DNA of 64,000 nt, taken from positions 1,488,001 through 1,552,000 of the forward strand of contig NC_015572.1 in the NCBI RefSeq assembly GCF_000214665.1, given 5' to 3'. Each line of letters starts with the position of its first letter. The first letter of the stretch is position 1. Source of the stretch: Methylomonas methanica MC09. GTDB lineage: Bacteria; Pseudomonadota; Gammaproteobacteria; Methylococcales; Methylomonadaceae. Below are positions 27,501 through 35,965 of the stretch, piece by piece. Under the pieces are notes generated by a model, which made no database searches, had not been told where the DNA came from, and saw only the letters and a program-made list of their open reading frames with translations. A program made the translations under genes and the position numbers.

Positions 27501-28161
27501 AGTCTTGCAACTTGGGCTGGACCAATACCAGGATGCCTGGGATGTGCACGCCTATCCGCAAAAAGCCCCGCGCTTTGGCGGGCCGTTAGGCAATGGCAGT
27601 AGCGAAGACGAGCGCGGCGTGCTGGCGGTTTACGCCGAGTTGGGCAAAAAAAACACCCTGCCGTTTTGGCTGGGCGAAACCGGCGCCAAAGCCATGCACG
27701 GTTTTAGCGGCCGGCGCTGGCAAGCCGAACAGGTGGCCAAGATGATAGCCTGGGTAAACAGCCGTGACGATTATCTGGGGCTGGCGTTTTGCATCGCCCA
27801 TGAATACGACTTGGCTTACGGCCGCATATGGGATTACGCCATGGGCCACAAGCCCGGCGAGGCGGCCTTATATACTGCCGGTGCTTTAATCGACGGTTTG
27901 CCGTATCAAGCGGTGGACACCCAAGATGCTGCGATTCAGGCGGCTTATTTCGGTACAACATTGATGATCTGGCGGGATGATGCCGGCGTCTCGGATTGGC
28001 CGCTGCAACTCGATCCCAATAAAATCTGGGTGGCGGTCGATGTGGTTGGCGAGCGCCGCGACTTGCCGGTCGATAAGGCCGGCCGCGCCAGTTTAAGCAT
28101 TTCGTCCAGCCCGCTGTATGTATTGCCGCAAGCCGATTATCAGGCTTTAACGCGAAATTGA
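24517..28161 (+). CDS. large secreted glycoside hydrolase-like protein with duplicated N-terminal module
   Basis: A 1214-residue protein with signal peptide (MKTLAQLTLLFVAGLMQLWGQSAAIA). Two homologous ~155-residue modules lie at 42-193 and 209-362; both have HAGFG, a FWARWRQGGE/FFARYKSGGE segment and a KxFDxFLL end. They look like beta-sandwich carbohydrate-binding domains. Middle domains are beta-rich. The C-terminal ~350 residues resemble a clan GH-A barrel, with candidate glutamates E941 (KASNEID) and E1054 (WLGETGAK). It is probably exported to act on a polysaccharide. The exact family is not assigned. The ATG at 24517 has a weak ribosome binding site but starts the signal peptide. Confidence 0.7.
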   Translation: MKTLAQLTLLFVAGLMQLWGQSAAIADTVRLPVPSATPLSTVLLDLGAEPMAVPETLKLSRAEGELLLNVEEATVRVDKQELVSLHAGFGRWGVDFRFRLAVAPRAGDYQFWARWRQGGEPDVCVQRFEVWAGPNAEHLQQRAIFTLKPKGWESAWIGAETMLTLQADDKVIEVRNQGAEQDAKAFDGFLLAQPQATLPVSGNADNPPILLELGKAPRFAALDNSAGIQLGRGTVQAGQGAESLVELDDEVQVFHAGFGAWEANFKFPLPENLIPGRYRFFARYKSGGEVSQVDQHFVVKAGATLAQVATRADLLALNDTPWEYQWVEAKGSVTLLPGDRWLEIHNSGKADGAKVFDAFLLQLETPAGEWMSPEQAQARNRFLEQAGAAANANRHLYLVDGKGEGDKVLFAGLSDAAAQPHLQHLSVSYLLGEQADTMARRLNIAHLPAAVISDDRFTLLGVLTNPKQQAEVVNFLADPEKAGSMAAPPAVAADAPKPLRNGMPTAWLVGGLQDGLAGVSIAGLDTETVLRPNPGQPYLSLEMMGGEMKAWQPAATGSDASVEIFKAAPHAYGWSRGTGYAQLYLYARQASSIRLHLAQSGIQSAGWLDAQPLTFSVDPNPPAGFPSSGGGISGLLKGLTTEGLPATAIAQRREAPQLANLELAPGWHSLLLKLTMQHDQWQRFSFKAQFTDADGRAIDSIQSQLSDPTANPALNDIAANIRPLVFVDAPANLPHPGDRVKLRLDMRWQPISEQKNLTAPLPRFQAKLRLRLLNYSGKLITEREIAGLFPGQVEIELGTIAEPGYYAVYPSLHTPDGQLIMHYPADGFTVVAGNSAQKQRLARKKLWNNDYYALADGDNSFRQAGGYFNWLQRMGIFNSYGSYPGFDSQYQAQWQQARQLGLQLFADSAGDSHWLNDKPEDGRNFIDAAAGFTRYFKASNEIDIRREPEWQTLRDPVHWVERAKREYQQTHQARKDAHYVGGSLVRPGEDDWFRQVLQLGLDQYQDAWDVHAYPQKAPRFGGPLGNGSSEDERGVLAVYAELGKKNTLPFWLGETGAKAMHGFSGRRWQAEQVAKMIAWVNSRDDYLGLAFCIAHEYDLAYGRIWDYAMGHKPGEAALYTAGALIDGLPYQAVDTQDAAIQAAYFGTTLMIWRDDAGVSDWPLQLDPNKIWVAVDVVGERRDLPVDKAGRASLSISSSPLYVLPQADYQALTRN

Positions 28162-28222
28162 AACGGGGAATACACGCAGCCGGTGTTTGATTAAGGATCT
28201 TGTTATTGGTGAAGTGCTGGCA

Positions 28223-28247
28223 CAAAAAAGCCGGGTTACCCCGGCTT
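28223..28247 (-). terminator. rho-independent terminator
   Basis: Eight-base stem AAGCCGGG / CCCGGCTT with a four-base loop. Read on the minus strand it is followed by six T residues. It serves the small gene at 28267-28509. Confidence 0.75.
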
Positions 28248-28266
28248 AATCGGCTTGCGATGTTTT

Positions 28267-28509
28267 TTACATTTCTAACGAAACATCTTCCAAAGACGTT
28301 AAACAACCCAGCCCTCTGGCAAATTCCCGTATCTCGCCGGCCATGTGAAAGTTAAGGATGGAGTTCGTCTTTAAATCGACAACCGCGTACTCGACAACCG
28401 CTTCATTCTCGTCCGGCCCCGGCTTGTACTTCATGAGTTTCTTGGATTCTTTAGCCAGTTTGCGATTAATTCTTGCTGTAAGCGCGCGAATCGATACCAA
28501 TTTTTTCAT
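28267..28509 (-). CDS. small basic protein of unknown function
   Basis: An 80-residue protein with a basic N-terminal half (MKKLVSIRALTARINRKLAK) and an acidic C-terminal half ending in SLEM. No family was recognised. The ATG at 28509 has GGAG at good spacing; the longer frame reaching 28647 has no support. The gene stands alone, ends at its own terminator, and faces away from the cas operon. Confidence 0.65.
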   Translation of the reverse strand: MKKLVSIRALTARINRKLAKESKKLMKYKPGPDENEAVVEYAVVDLKTNSILNFHMAGEIREFARGLGCLTSLEDVSLEM

Positions 28510-28981
28510 GCTTAATCTCCATCCATTAGTAGGAGTTTCCGAGTATAGGCGATTATCTACCCGCATGAAACCGCTTATTGCCGAACCCGATGTGACCGCC
28601 ATCAAAGACCGGAAACAAATTTCAGGTAGGCGAAACAGGTTGATCATTCAATAAGGCGGAGTAACTAACGTGGAAAAAGATCATGTCGGAGCATGCTGTG
28701 CGTTAAGCTTGGGACGCTCCCACAAGGGATGGGCGATAATCAAGGGCCTGTTTTCGGGACACGCCGAGACACACTATGGATTCCGTCATAGTTAACGTTT
28801 CAATAGCACGAGCATACTAATAGACGGATTGCCGCGCACCTCTATCCTTTGTTTTCAAAGGGGTGATGATTTATAGCTATATTCATAGAGCAGTAAACTC
28901 TCAATTCGGGGTGGCTTCATGGCCGGGGCTAATCCCCAAAACCAGTCGTAAATTGCCTAATCAATCTAAAAATAGGGAACC
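28510..28981 (+). promoter_or_regulatory. upstream region of the cas operon
   Basis: This 472-base gap contains no supported gene and must hold the promoter of cas1-cas2-3 (and possibly the whole operon). A short inverted repeat CTATG...CATAG is near 28774-28791, and GGGGCTAATCCCC is near 28925. No clear -35/-10 pair was identified. Confidence 0.4.
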
Positions 28982-29956
28982 ATGGATCAGTTAACGGATT
29001 TAAAAGCCATATTGCATTCCAAGCGAGCCAATATTTATTACCTGGAAAAATCCCGGGTAATGCAAAAAGACGGCCGAGTGCTCTATCTAACCGAAGCCAA
29101 GGACGAAAACCTGTATTGGAACATTCCCATCGCCAATACCACGGTCATCCTGCTGGGCACCGGTACCTCGATTACCCAAGCGGCGATGCGCATGCTGGCC
29201 AGTGCCGGCGTGCTGGTGGGATTTTGCGGCGGAGGCGGCACGCCGTTGTTTAGCGGCTGCGAAATCGAATGGCTGACCCCGCAAAGCGAATATCGGCCGA
29301 CTGAATACGTGCAAGGTTGGCTGAAATTTTGGTTCGACGACGCCCAGCGCCTAGCCGTCGCCAAAGCCTTTCAACAAGCCCGCATCGAATTCATCCGCAA
29401 GGTATGGGGCAAAGACCGCGAACTGCAAGCCGAAAACATTTTCGCCGACGACAGCGGTATAGCCGCCGCGCTGGACAGTTATGCCAGCAACGTCGGCAAC
29501 GCCGAAAAAACCGGCGACCTGTTGCAACGCGAAGCCCTGCTGACCAAGCAGCTTTACCGCTATGCCGCAAAGGCCACCCAACACGCCGACTTCAGCCGCG
29601 ACCACGACGCCACCGACCTCGCCAACGGCTTTTTGAACCACGGCAACTATTTGGCCTACGGGCTGGCGGCCACGACCTTATGGGTGTTGGGCATCCCGCA
29701 CGGCTTCGCGGTCATGCACGGCAAAACCCGCCGCGGCGCCTTGGTGTTCGACGTTGCCGACTTGGTCAAGGACGCCATCGTCCTGCCCTGGGCCTTCGTC
29801 TGCGCCAAGGAAAAGATGAGCGAGCAGGAATTCCGCCAGCAAATCCTGCAAAAGTTTACCGAACACAAGGCCTTGGACTTCATGTTCGAACAGGTCAAGC
29901 AGCAAGCCCTCAATCCTCCCAGCGTAGGGGCGCATTCATTCGCCCAAGGCGATTAA
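28982..29956 (+). CDS. cas1: Cas1, type I-F adaptation integrase
   Basis: A 324-residue protein, the same length as P. aeruginosa type I-F Cas1. It carries the family signatures LHSKRANIYYLE, LGTGTSITQAAMR, GFCGGGGTPLFS, TPQSEYRPTEY and FLDHGNYLAYG, then GIPHGFAVMHGKTRRG. It integrates spacers together with Cas2-3. The last ten residues (PPSVGAHSFA...) lie in a palindromic element (29924-29968) that includes the stop codon. It is the first gene of the operon. Confidence 0.97.
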   Translation: MDQLTDLKAILHSKRANIYYLEKSRVMQKDGRVLYLTEAKDENLYWNIPIANTTVILLGTGTSITQAAMRMLASAGVLVGFCGGGGTPLFSGCEIEWLTPQSEYRPTEYVQGWLKFWFDDAQRLAVAKAFQQARIEFIRKVWGKDRELQAENIFADDSGIAAALDSYASNVGNAEKTGDLLQREALLTKQLYRYAAKATQHADFSRDHDATDLANGFLNHGNYLAYGLAATTLWVLGIPHGFAVMHGKTRRGALVFDVADLVKDAIVLPWAFVCAKEKMSEQEFRQQILQKFTEHKALDFMFEQVKQQALNPPSVGAHSFAQGD

Positions 29957-29968
29957 AATCGCCCCTAC
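29924..29968. repeat. REP-like palindrome spanning the cas1 stop codon
   Basis: Outer arms GTAGGGGCG (29924-29932) and CGCCCCTAC (29960-29968) enclose two inner hairpins: GGGCG/CGCCC, and GGCGAT-taaa-ATCGCC whose loop holds the cas1 stop codon TAA. No other copy was found in the window. It may be a mobile palindromic element inserted at the end of cas1. Confidence 0.6.
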
Positions 29969-30009
29969 AAGGTTTGCATAACCCTCTAAATACAAACGGA
30001 TGCCCAACC

Positions 30010-33000
30010 ATGATGGTCACCTTCGTCAGCCAATGCCAAAAAAAAGCCCTGGCCCGCACCCGCCGGGTACTGGACGCCTTCGCCAACCGCATCGGGGACA
30101 ACACTTGGCAAACCGGGATTACCGAAGAAGGTCTGCAAGCGGTGAAAAAATTACTGCGCAAAACGGCGACTAAAAGTACCGCCGTGTCCTGCCATTGGCT
30201 CAGGTCGCGCAGCCGTAGCGAACTGGTGTGGATAGTCGGCAATCGCAGATGCTTTAACTCGGAAGGTATCGTGCCGGTGAACACCACGCAAAAAAGCGTG
30301 CTAAAAAATGAATGGGAAAACGACTGGCATTATTTGCCGGTCATAAAGGCCTTGGTGGCTGTTGCGGCTTTGTTGCACGACTGGGGCAAGGCCACCGCTT
30401 TGTTCCAAAGCAAGCTCAAGTCCGGCACTCGCGACGGCGATCCGTTACGCCACGAATGGATTTCCTGTTTACTGTTGAATGCGCTGGTGAAGCAAGCGGG
30501 CAATACCGATGACGGCTGGCTGCAATTGTTGACTAGAGGGGCATTAGACGAACAGGCCATCAAGCAGCAGGTGCTAGCAAAGACTGAAAAACCACTGGAC
30601 GACTTGCCGCCGACAGCGCAATTGGTGGGGTGGCTGATACTGTCGCATCATCGATTGCCGTTACGGTCTGATCCAGCCCGAGACAGTAACCAAGCTCGGG
30701 AAAGCATGGCGCGCATGCTCAAAAGCATCGCCGCCGACTGGGGCTATCAAAACAAAGTCGATGACGCCCTGTTTGAAAAACGTCTGCCACAATGTTTCGA
30801 CTTTCCAGCTGGTTTGCTCAGCCAATCAAGTCCTTGGTTAAAGCAACTACAAAAATGGTCTGCCAGATTGTCGCAAGCCCAACCACAAATTCAGGAATTG
30901 CTCGATAACGGCGCTTACCGTCTGGCGCTGCATCATGCCCGTCTGTGTCTGATGTTGGGCGATCATTACTACTCCTCGCTAGCTGCCGACCATAAATGGC
31001 AAACCACGATCGATTTGATTGCCAACACGGACAAGGATCGTAAGCCCAAACAAAAATTGGACGAGCACTTGGTGCGGGTTTGCGAGCAAGCCTTGCGCAT
31101 CAGCCAAAACCTATCGCGCTTCAGTACCGACATGGAGCCGGCGCGGGACGTTAAAAAGTTGAAACAGAAAAGTCCGCCCGGTTACCAATGGCAAGATAAA
31201 GCAGTCGATAAAATCGCCGGGTTTAAAAAACAGCATGAAACGCTGAGCGACAAAGGCTATGGCTGGTTTATCGTCAACATGGCCAGCACCGGCTGCGGCA
31301 AAACCGTCGCCAACGCCAAAATCATGCGGGCTTTATCCGACGACGGCGACAGTTTGCGCTTCGTGCTGGCTCTGGGTTTGCGGACCTTGACGCTGCAAAC
31401 CGGCGACGAATACCGCAATTTGATCGGCATGGGTAAAGACGATTTGGCGGTATTGATCGGTTCATCTGCCGTGCAAGAACTGCACAACCAAGCCAAACGC
31501 GACCAACAAACTGAACCGTCATTCGAAGAATCCGGATCGGAATCGCTGGAACTATTGCTGGGCGAAGAGTTGAATTACGAGACCATGCCGACCGCAGAAT
31601 TTCTTGATGCCGTGCTTCGTCACGACAAACACAAGGCCTTTCTCTACAAACCAGTGCTGGCTTGCACTATCGACCACATCATCGCCGCCACCGAAACCCG
31701 GCGCGGCGGCAAATACATTTTGCCATGCTTGCGGCTGTTGTCGTCGGATTTGGTGATAGACGAAGTGGACGATTTCGACGGTAAGGATTTGATTGCCATA
31801 GGCCGTTTGATTCAACTGGCCGGCATGTTGGGACGTAAAGTGATGATTTCCTCTGCGACCATTCCGCCCGCTTTGGCGGAAGGCTATTTCCACGTCTATC
31901 AAGCAGGCTGGCAATTGCATAGCCGCTTTAAATCCGCGCATCCGCAAATTGCCTGCGCCTGGGTGGATGAATTTGCTACCGAAGTACAATGGCTGGAACG
32001 TATCGAAGCGCCAGCGCACTACCAACCGTATCGCGACGCCCACCAAGCGTTTATCGAGAAGCGTGTCGAACAACTGCTGGCTCAACCGGTCAAACGCAAA
32101 GCCCGGATTGTTCGCTGCGACGAATTGTTGGCCGAGAAAAAAGATCAAGCAGCGCGGCAACGGCTTTACTTTGAAATCATCCAACAAACAGCGATCGAAC
32201 TGCACCGGCAACACCATACCATCGATGCCAAAACCGGGAAATCGGTGTCGTTTGGCGTGGTGCGGATGGCAAACATTCCGCCGTGCGTGGCCGTGAGCCA
32301 ATTTTTGCTCGATACCGTTTGGCCGGAAGGCACCGCGCCTAAAGTAATGGCCTACCATAGCCGGCAAGTTTTGTTGTTGCGCCACGAGCAGGAAAAGCAT
32401 TTGGACGCGGTGCTAAAACGCAAGGAAAGCGCCAATGATCAACCGCAAGCTTTTTCCAATACAGTGATCCGTCAGCATCTCGATAGTACATCCGCGCAAC
32501 ACGTATTGTTCATTTTGGTCGCCACACCGGTTGAAGAAGTCGGGCGCGACCACGATTTCGATTGGGCCGTCATCGAACCGTCTTCTTACCGCTCGATCAT
32601 TCAAATGGCGGGCCGGGTAAGGCGGCATAGGCCAAGCGGCGTCGAACAACCTAACATCGCCATTTTGCAATACAACCTCAAAGCCTTGCGTCGGGACGGC
32701 AAACCCGCTTATTGCCGACCGGGTTATGAGTTGCCCAGCCTCAAACTGGAATTTCACGATCTCTGCCAATTGGTCGATGAAGCCGCGCTGAATGCCGCCA
32801 TCAACGCCGTTCCCCGCATTCGACAACCGGAAAACCTCCGTCCTAAGCAGCAGTTGGCCGATTTGGAGCATCAAGTCATGGGCAACCAGTTGACCGGCTA
32901 TCATAAGCAAGGCCCTATTCATCTGCAAGCATGGGTCGCCGAGGCTTGGTGGCTGACCGCAGTGCCGCAGCAGCTCAACCGTTTTCGGGACAGTGCACCG

Positions 33001-33324
33001 GATATCTCGTTGTATCGGTTGTGGCAGGACGGCGATGTCGATTTTTTCGCTAAAAACGAACGCGGCGAATTCATGCCGTATGCAGAGCGCCGCAACATAA
33101 AAAACGCGCCGCCATCACCTGAGCATTGGCAACAACGCTTATGGATGGTGCGTAATTATGCCGCCTCGCTTGCTCGGGGCGTTGCGGAAAAAAATCCGGA
33201 AAACGAGCAAGAAAGGCAGATAGAGTGGGACTCCAAACGGTATGGCGAAATCACCTTCCCGGATAATAAAGACCAAAGCTTTCTTTATTCCGACCAGTTT
33301 GGGTTGTACCCTCGAGATATTTAG
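30010..33324 (+). CDS. cas3: Cas2-Cas3 fusion, type I-F nuclease-helicase
   Basis: A 1104-residue protein, slightly longer than the 1076 residues of P. aeruginosa Cas2-3. Residues 1-100 are the Cas2-like domain (MMVTFVSQCQKKALARTRRV). The HD nuclease follows with LLHDWGKA (H123, D124) and LSHHRLP. The SF2 helicase has Walker A ASTGCGKT (~425-432), DEVD (~584), SSATIPP and GRVRRHRP. It degrades DNA recognised by the Csy complex and works with Cas1 in spacer uptake. The ATG at 30010 starts the family N-terminus; a second ATG follows directly. No inactivating change was seen. Confidence 0.96.
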   Translation: MMVTFVSQCQKKALARTRRVLDAFANRIGDNTWQTGITEEGLQAVKKLLRKTATKSTAVSCHWLRSRSRSELVWIVGNRRCFNSEGIVPVNTTQKSVLKNEWENDWHYLPVIKALVAVAALLHDWGKATALFQSKLKSGTRDGDPLRHEWISCLLLNALVKQAGNTDDGWLQLLTRGALDEQAIKQQVLAKTEKPLDDLPPTAQLVGWLILSHHRLPLRSDPARDSNQARESMARMLKSIAADWGYQNKVDDALFEKRLPQCFDFPAGLLSQSSPWLKQLQKWSARLSQAQPQIQELLDNGAYRLALHHARLCLMLGDHYYSSLAADHKWQTTIDLIANTDKDRKPKQKLDEHLVRVCEQALRISQNLSRFSTDMEPARDVKKLKQKSPPGYQWQDKAVDKIAGFKKQHETLSDKGYGWFIVNMASTGCGKTVANAKIMRALSDDGDSLRFVLALGLRTLTLQTGDEYRNLIGMGKDDLAVLIGSSAVQELHNQAKRDQQTEPSFEESGSESLELLLGEELNYETMPTAEFLDAVLRHDKHKAFLYKPVLACTIDHIIAATETRRGGKYILPCLRLLSSDLVIDEVDDFDGKDLIAIGRLIQLAGMLGRKVMISSATIPPALAEGYFHVYQAGWQLHSRFKSAHPQIACAWVDEFATEVQWLERIEAPAHYQPYRDAHQAFIEKRVEQLLAQPVKRKARIVRCDELLAEKKDQAARQRLYFEIIQQTAIELHRQHHTIDAKTGKSVSFGVVRMANIPPCVAVSQFLLDTVWPEGTAPKVMAYHSRQVLLLRHEQEKHLDAVLKRKESANDQPQAFSNTVIRQHLDSTSAQHVLFILVATPVEEVGRDHDFDWAVIEPSSYRSIIQMAGRVRRHRPSGVEQPNIAILQYNLKALRRDGKPAYCRPGYELPSLKLEFHDLCQLVDEAALNAAINAVPRIRQPENLRPKQQLADLEHQVMGNQLTGYHKQGPIHLQAWVAEAWWLTAVPQQLNRFRDSAPDISLYRLWQDGDVDFFAKNERGEFMPYAERRNIKNAPPSPEHWQQRLWMVRNYAASLARGVAEKNPENEQERQIEWDSKRYGEITFPDNKDQSFLYSDQFGLYPRDI

Positions 33325-33652
33325 CGTCCCCAGGTTAGAAAAGGAAACTAATGAGAGGAATATAAATTTTGACAACGCTATATAGGCTGAAGCCGCCCCG
33401 GCAAAAACCGACACGGCTTCGAATGCTCCTTCTACAACACGGTAGATGAGGCTGCGCAAATGATAGAGAAATATGTCGCTAGACACAAGCCGACTACTAA
33501 CGAGTTTAGAGTTTTTCAAATTAAAAACAGGGGTTTAAAGTGATTAATAAATACAAAAATATATATTGTCATATTTGCTTGTCAAACAATATTGAAAAAG
33601 CTGAAAACTTTCCAATAAAGATTGCTTCAATCTCAAACGAAAGGTTATTTTT
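33325..33652 (+). other. cas3-csy1 gap with remnants of small frames
   Basis: These 328 bases separate genes that are normally close together. A 26-codon frame starts TTG at 33369. A frame ending at 33542 reads FECSFYNTVDEAAQMIEKY and onwards. A 45-codon frame runs from GTG at 33540 to the start of csy1. The pieces overlap end to end but resemble no known family. They may be the decayed remains of one or two small genes carried in with the AT-rich patch described under csy1. Confidence 0.35.
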
Positions 33653-35068
33653 ATGGGCGGCATCATATTGGCAATAGAAGAGTTTTTAATTGGCAGAAGG
33701 AATGAATTTATCGAAAAGGAAGTTGCAAAAGAAATTAAAGACAAAGAACAAAAATACGAGAAATTAATCGAATCATTCAAGGATAAAGAGTTAATCAATG
33801 ACAAAGTCGCATTGGAAAAGAAAAAGCTTGAAGAGGCTGCGTTAAAGGCTAAGAAAAAGGCGCAGCCGGTCGCCGACGAGAAATATGATGTTAAAACATG
33901 GCTTAGAAAGGTATCCACGCAAGCCAAGCCGAATATAGTTACTCATCCGGCAAAATTTACAAATCCGAAAATCGATACGGCATCATCAATAATTTATCAC
34001 GGTGAACAACATAATGATGGCTACGTTCGTACAGGGAATGTCAAACTATCGGTGAACGTTGATGTATCAGGTAATTCGGCGACGAATACTATCATTTTTG
34101 AACTGTATTCTTTGCTTGGCATAACGTTGCAAGACAATAAAAAGGTAATAAATTATTTTGAAGAGGATGTTAAAGAGCTAGTCAAATATATGTCAGACAT
34201 GGGGATAAAATATAAAGACTTTAAAGACAAGTGCTTAAATGTTTTTTATGGAATGAATTCAGAGCAGTCAACCCATGAAATGGTTAGACAGGTTTATTTT
34301 CCAGTTAACACGCCACTCGCTGACTATCATTTGTTATCAGCAGTTACTGCGTCAATGTTGATGTTTGAAGTTAAAAATCGAATTGATGGCTTTAATAGAC
34401 GGGTCAACGGTCAGAATATTCGCAATTTAAAAAAGAATAATCAGTTTCATGGAGAAGGTTTCGACGAAATTCCAAACTTGACAGAGATATGGTTTGGATA
34501 TTCGAGTAACGAGGATGCCAGTAGATTTACTAAAATGGGTAATGTTAGCCTTTTAAACGTAAGAAACCAAAAGGCTTACTTGATTCCGAGTATCCCTCCG
34601 CAAATCCAACAACGCCAAGTCCGTTTACCCAGTCAAAACTTCTTCAAAAACAGCTTGAATCCCAAACGCTTTAAGGACGATTTCCAGCCGCTGGACAAGC
34701 TAATCCGCTCCGACCTCAACAACATCCATATACGGGAAGGCATTCGAAATTGCCTGAAATATCTCATAGACCGCGTTCTGCAACGGGCATTTGCGGTGCG
34801 CGCCTTTGGCGTCGGCTGGTCGCAAACCGAACATTACCAAAACTTGCCGCGGGCCCAACGCATTTGGCTGGACGATGCTTACTTGGAACAACGCCAACAG
34901 GAGGAGGAATGGCTGGAGGAGATTGTCCTCGCTTTCGCCAACTGGATATTGGATAGCTACGAGCTGTTGTTCAAACAAACTTGCAAGCAATTGAGCGACT
35001 ACGAACTGCGCGAAGTCAAACGTTACGTCGAGTTGGCCGTTAGCGACGATCAGGAGTTTTTCAAATGA
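33653..35068 (+). CDS. csy1: Csy1 (Cas8f), large subunit of the type I-F surveillance complex
   Basis: A 471-residue protein. It matches Csy1 at VYFPVNTPLADYHLLSAV, at NVSLLNVRNQKAYLIPSIPP, and in the C-terminal helical part ending YVELAVSDDQEFFK. It binds the crRNA 5' handle with Csy2 and reads the PAM. A Lys/Glu-rich N-terminal extension (~20-70) is longer than in P. aeruginosa (434 residues). The first two thirds are AT-rich (16 of 60 G+C in 34141-34200) and the last third is not (32 of 60 in 34861-34920); the switch is near 34600. The frame is intact. The ATG at 33653 has GAAAGG upstream; the in-frame stop at 33602 rules out a longer start. Confidence 0.9.
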   Translation: MGGIILAIEEFLIGRRNEFIEKEVAKEIKDKEQKYEKLIESFKDKELINDKVALEKKKLEEAALKAKKKAQPVADEKYDVKTWLRKVSTQAKPNIVTHPAKFTNPKIDTASSIIYHGEQHNDGYVRTGNVKLSVNVDVSGNSATNTIIFELYSLLGITLQDNKKVINYFEEDVKELVKYMSDMGIKYKDFKDKCLNVFYGMNSEQSTHEMVRQVYFPVNTPLADYHLLSAVTASMLMFEVKNRIDGFNRRVNGQNIRNLKKNNQFHGEGFDEIPNLTEIWFGYSSNEDASRFTKMGNVSLLNVRNQKAYLIPSIPPQIQQRQVRLPSQNFFKNSLNPKRFKDDFQPLDKLIRSDLNNIHIREGIRNCLKYLIDRVLQRAFAVRAFGVGWSQTEHYQNLPRAQRIWLDDAYLEQRQQEEEWLEEIVLAFANWILDSYELLFKQTCKQLSDYELREVKRYVELAVSDDQEFFK

Positions 35069-35952
35069 GTTACCGCCAATTTTTATTGCTGCCGCATCTT
35101 AAAATCCACAACGCCAATGCCCTGAGTAGCCCTTACACCATCGGCTTTCCGGCCATGACCGCTTGGCTGGGTGCGGTGCATGCCTTGCAGCGCCAACTAC
35201 GACAACAGGGTTTGAGCGAATTACAGTTAAACGGCGTCGCAGTCAGTTGTCATCAGTTCGATTTACAGACCTACCAAGGGCCGGGCGATTTTGTGCGCTC
35301 CATCGTCGGCACCGCCAATCCGCTGGATAAAGACGGCCGCCGCCCGGCCTTCGTCGAAGAAGCCCGCTGCCATTTGGAAGTTTCGTTATTGATCGAAATT
35401 CAAGGCTTGGATAGCGACGACGACCAACGCTTTATCGAGCTGGTCAATCAACAAGTGCAACGCATGAAATTTGCCGGCGGCGACCTACTGTCGAGCCGAC
35501 CGGTGGAAATTCTGCCGGTGAACGAAGACGAACCCGCCAGCATGAAAAAAGCCCTGAACAAATTGATGCTGGGTTACGTGCTGATCGAGCGCCGCGCTTT
35601 GCTGGCGGACAGCATGCGGCAGGAAGGCCAGGACGCTCTCGATGCCTTGCTCGATTACCTGACCATTCAGCACCGCGCCACTCAGGATGGCGAAACGGTC
35701 AGTTGGGAAAGCAAACGCAAGACTGCCGGCTGGCTGGTGCCGATTGCCGTCGGTTTTCAAGGCATTTCCAAACCGGGCGTCGCCAAACACCAGCGCGACC
35801 CAGACACCCCGCACCGCTTCGCCGAAAGCGTGGTGACGCTGGGCGAGTTCGTCATGCCGCATCGAATCAACACTCTGGACGACATGCTGTGGCAATACCG
35901 TGTCGATCTGCAACGCAATTTATACCTTTGCCAAACCCTTTCCAACGCTTAA
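35065..35952 (+). CDS. csy2: Csy2 (Cas5f)
   Basis: A 295-residue Cas5f protein. It starts YRQFLLLPHLKIHNANALSS and includes TIGFPAMTAWLGAVHAL and SRPVEILP, as in other Csy2 proteins. It pairs with Csy1 to cap the crRNA 5' end in the Csy complex. Its ATG overlaps the csy1 stop (ATGA), so the two are translationally coupled. Base composition matches csy3 and not the AT-rich part of csy1. Confidence 0.95.
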   Translation: MSYRQFLLLPHLKIHNANALSSPYTIGFPAMTAWLGAVHALQRQLRQQGLSELQLNGVAVSCHQFDLQTYQGPGDFVRSIVGTANPLDKDGRRPAFVEEARCHLEVSLLIEIQGLDSDDDQRFIELVNQQVQRMKFAGGDLLSSRPVEILPVNEDEPASMKKALNKLMLGYVLIERRALLADSMRQEGQDALDALLDYLTIQHRATQDGETVSWESKRKTAGWLVPIAVGFQGISKPGVAKHQRDPDTPHRFAESVVTLGEFVMPHRINTLDDMLWQYRVDLQRNLYLCQTLSNA

Positions 35953-35965
35953 GGAGAACACCATC

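Noticed and set aside
29317..30009. N-terminal extension of Cas2-3 overlapping cas1
   Set aside because: The extension is an out-of-frame reading of cas1; the Cas2 domain starts at the ATG at 30010.
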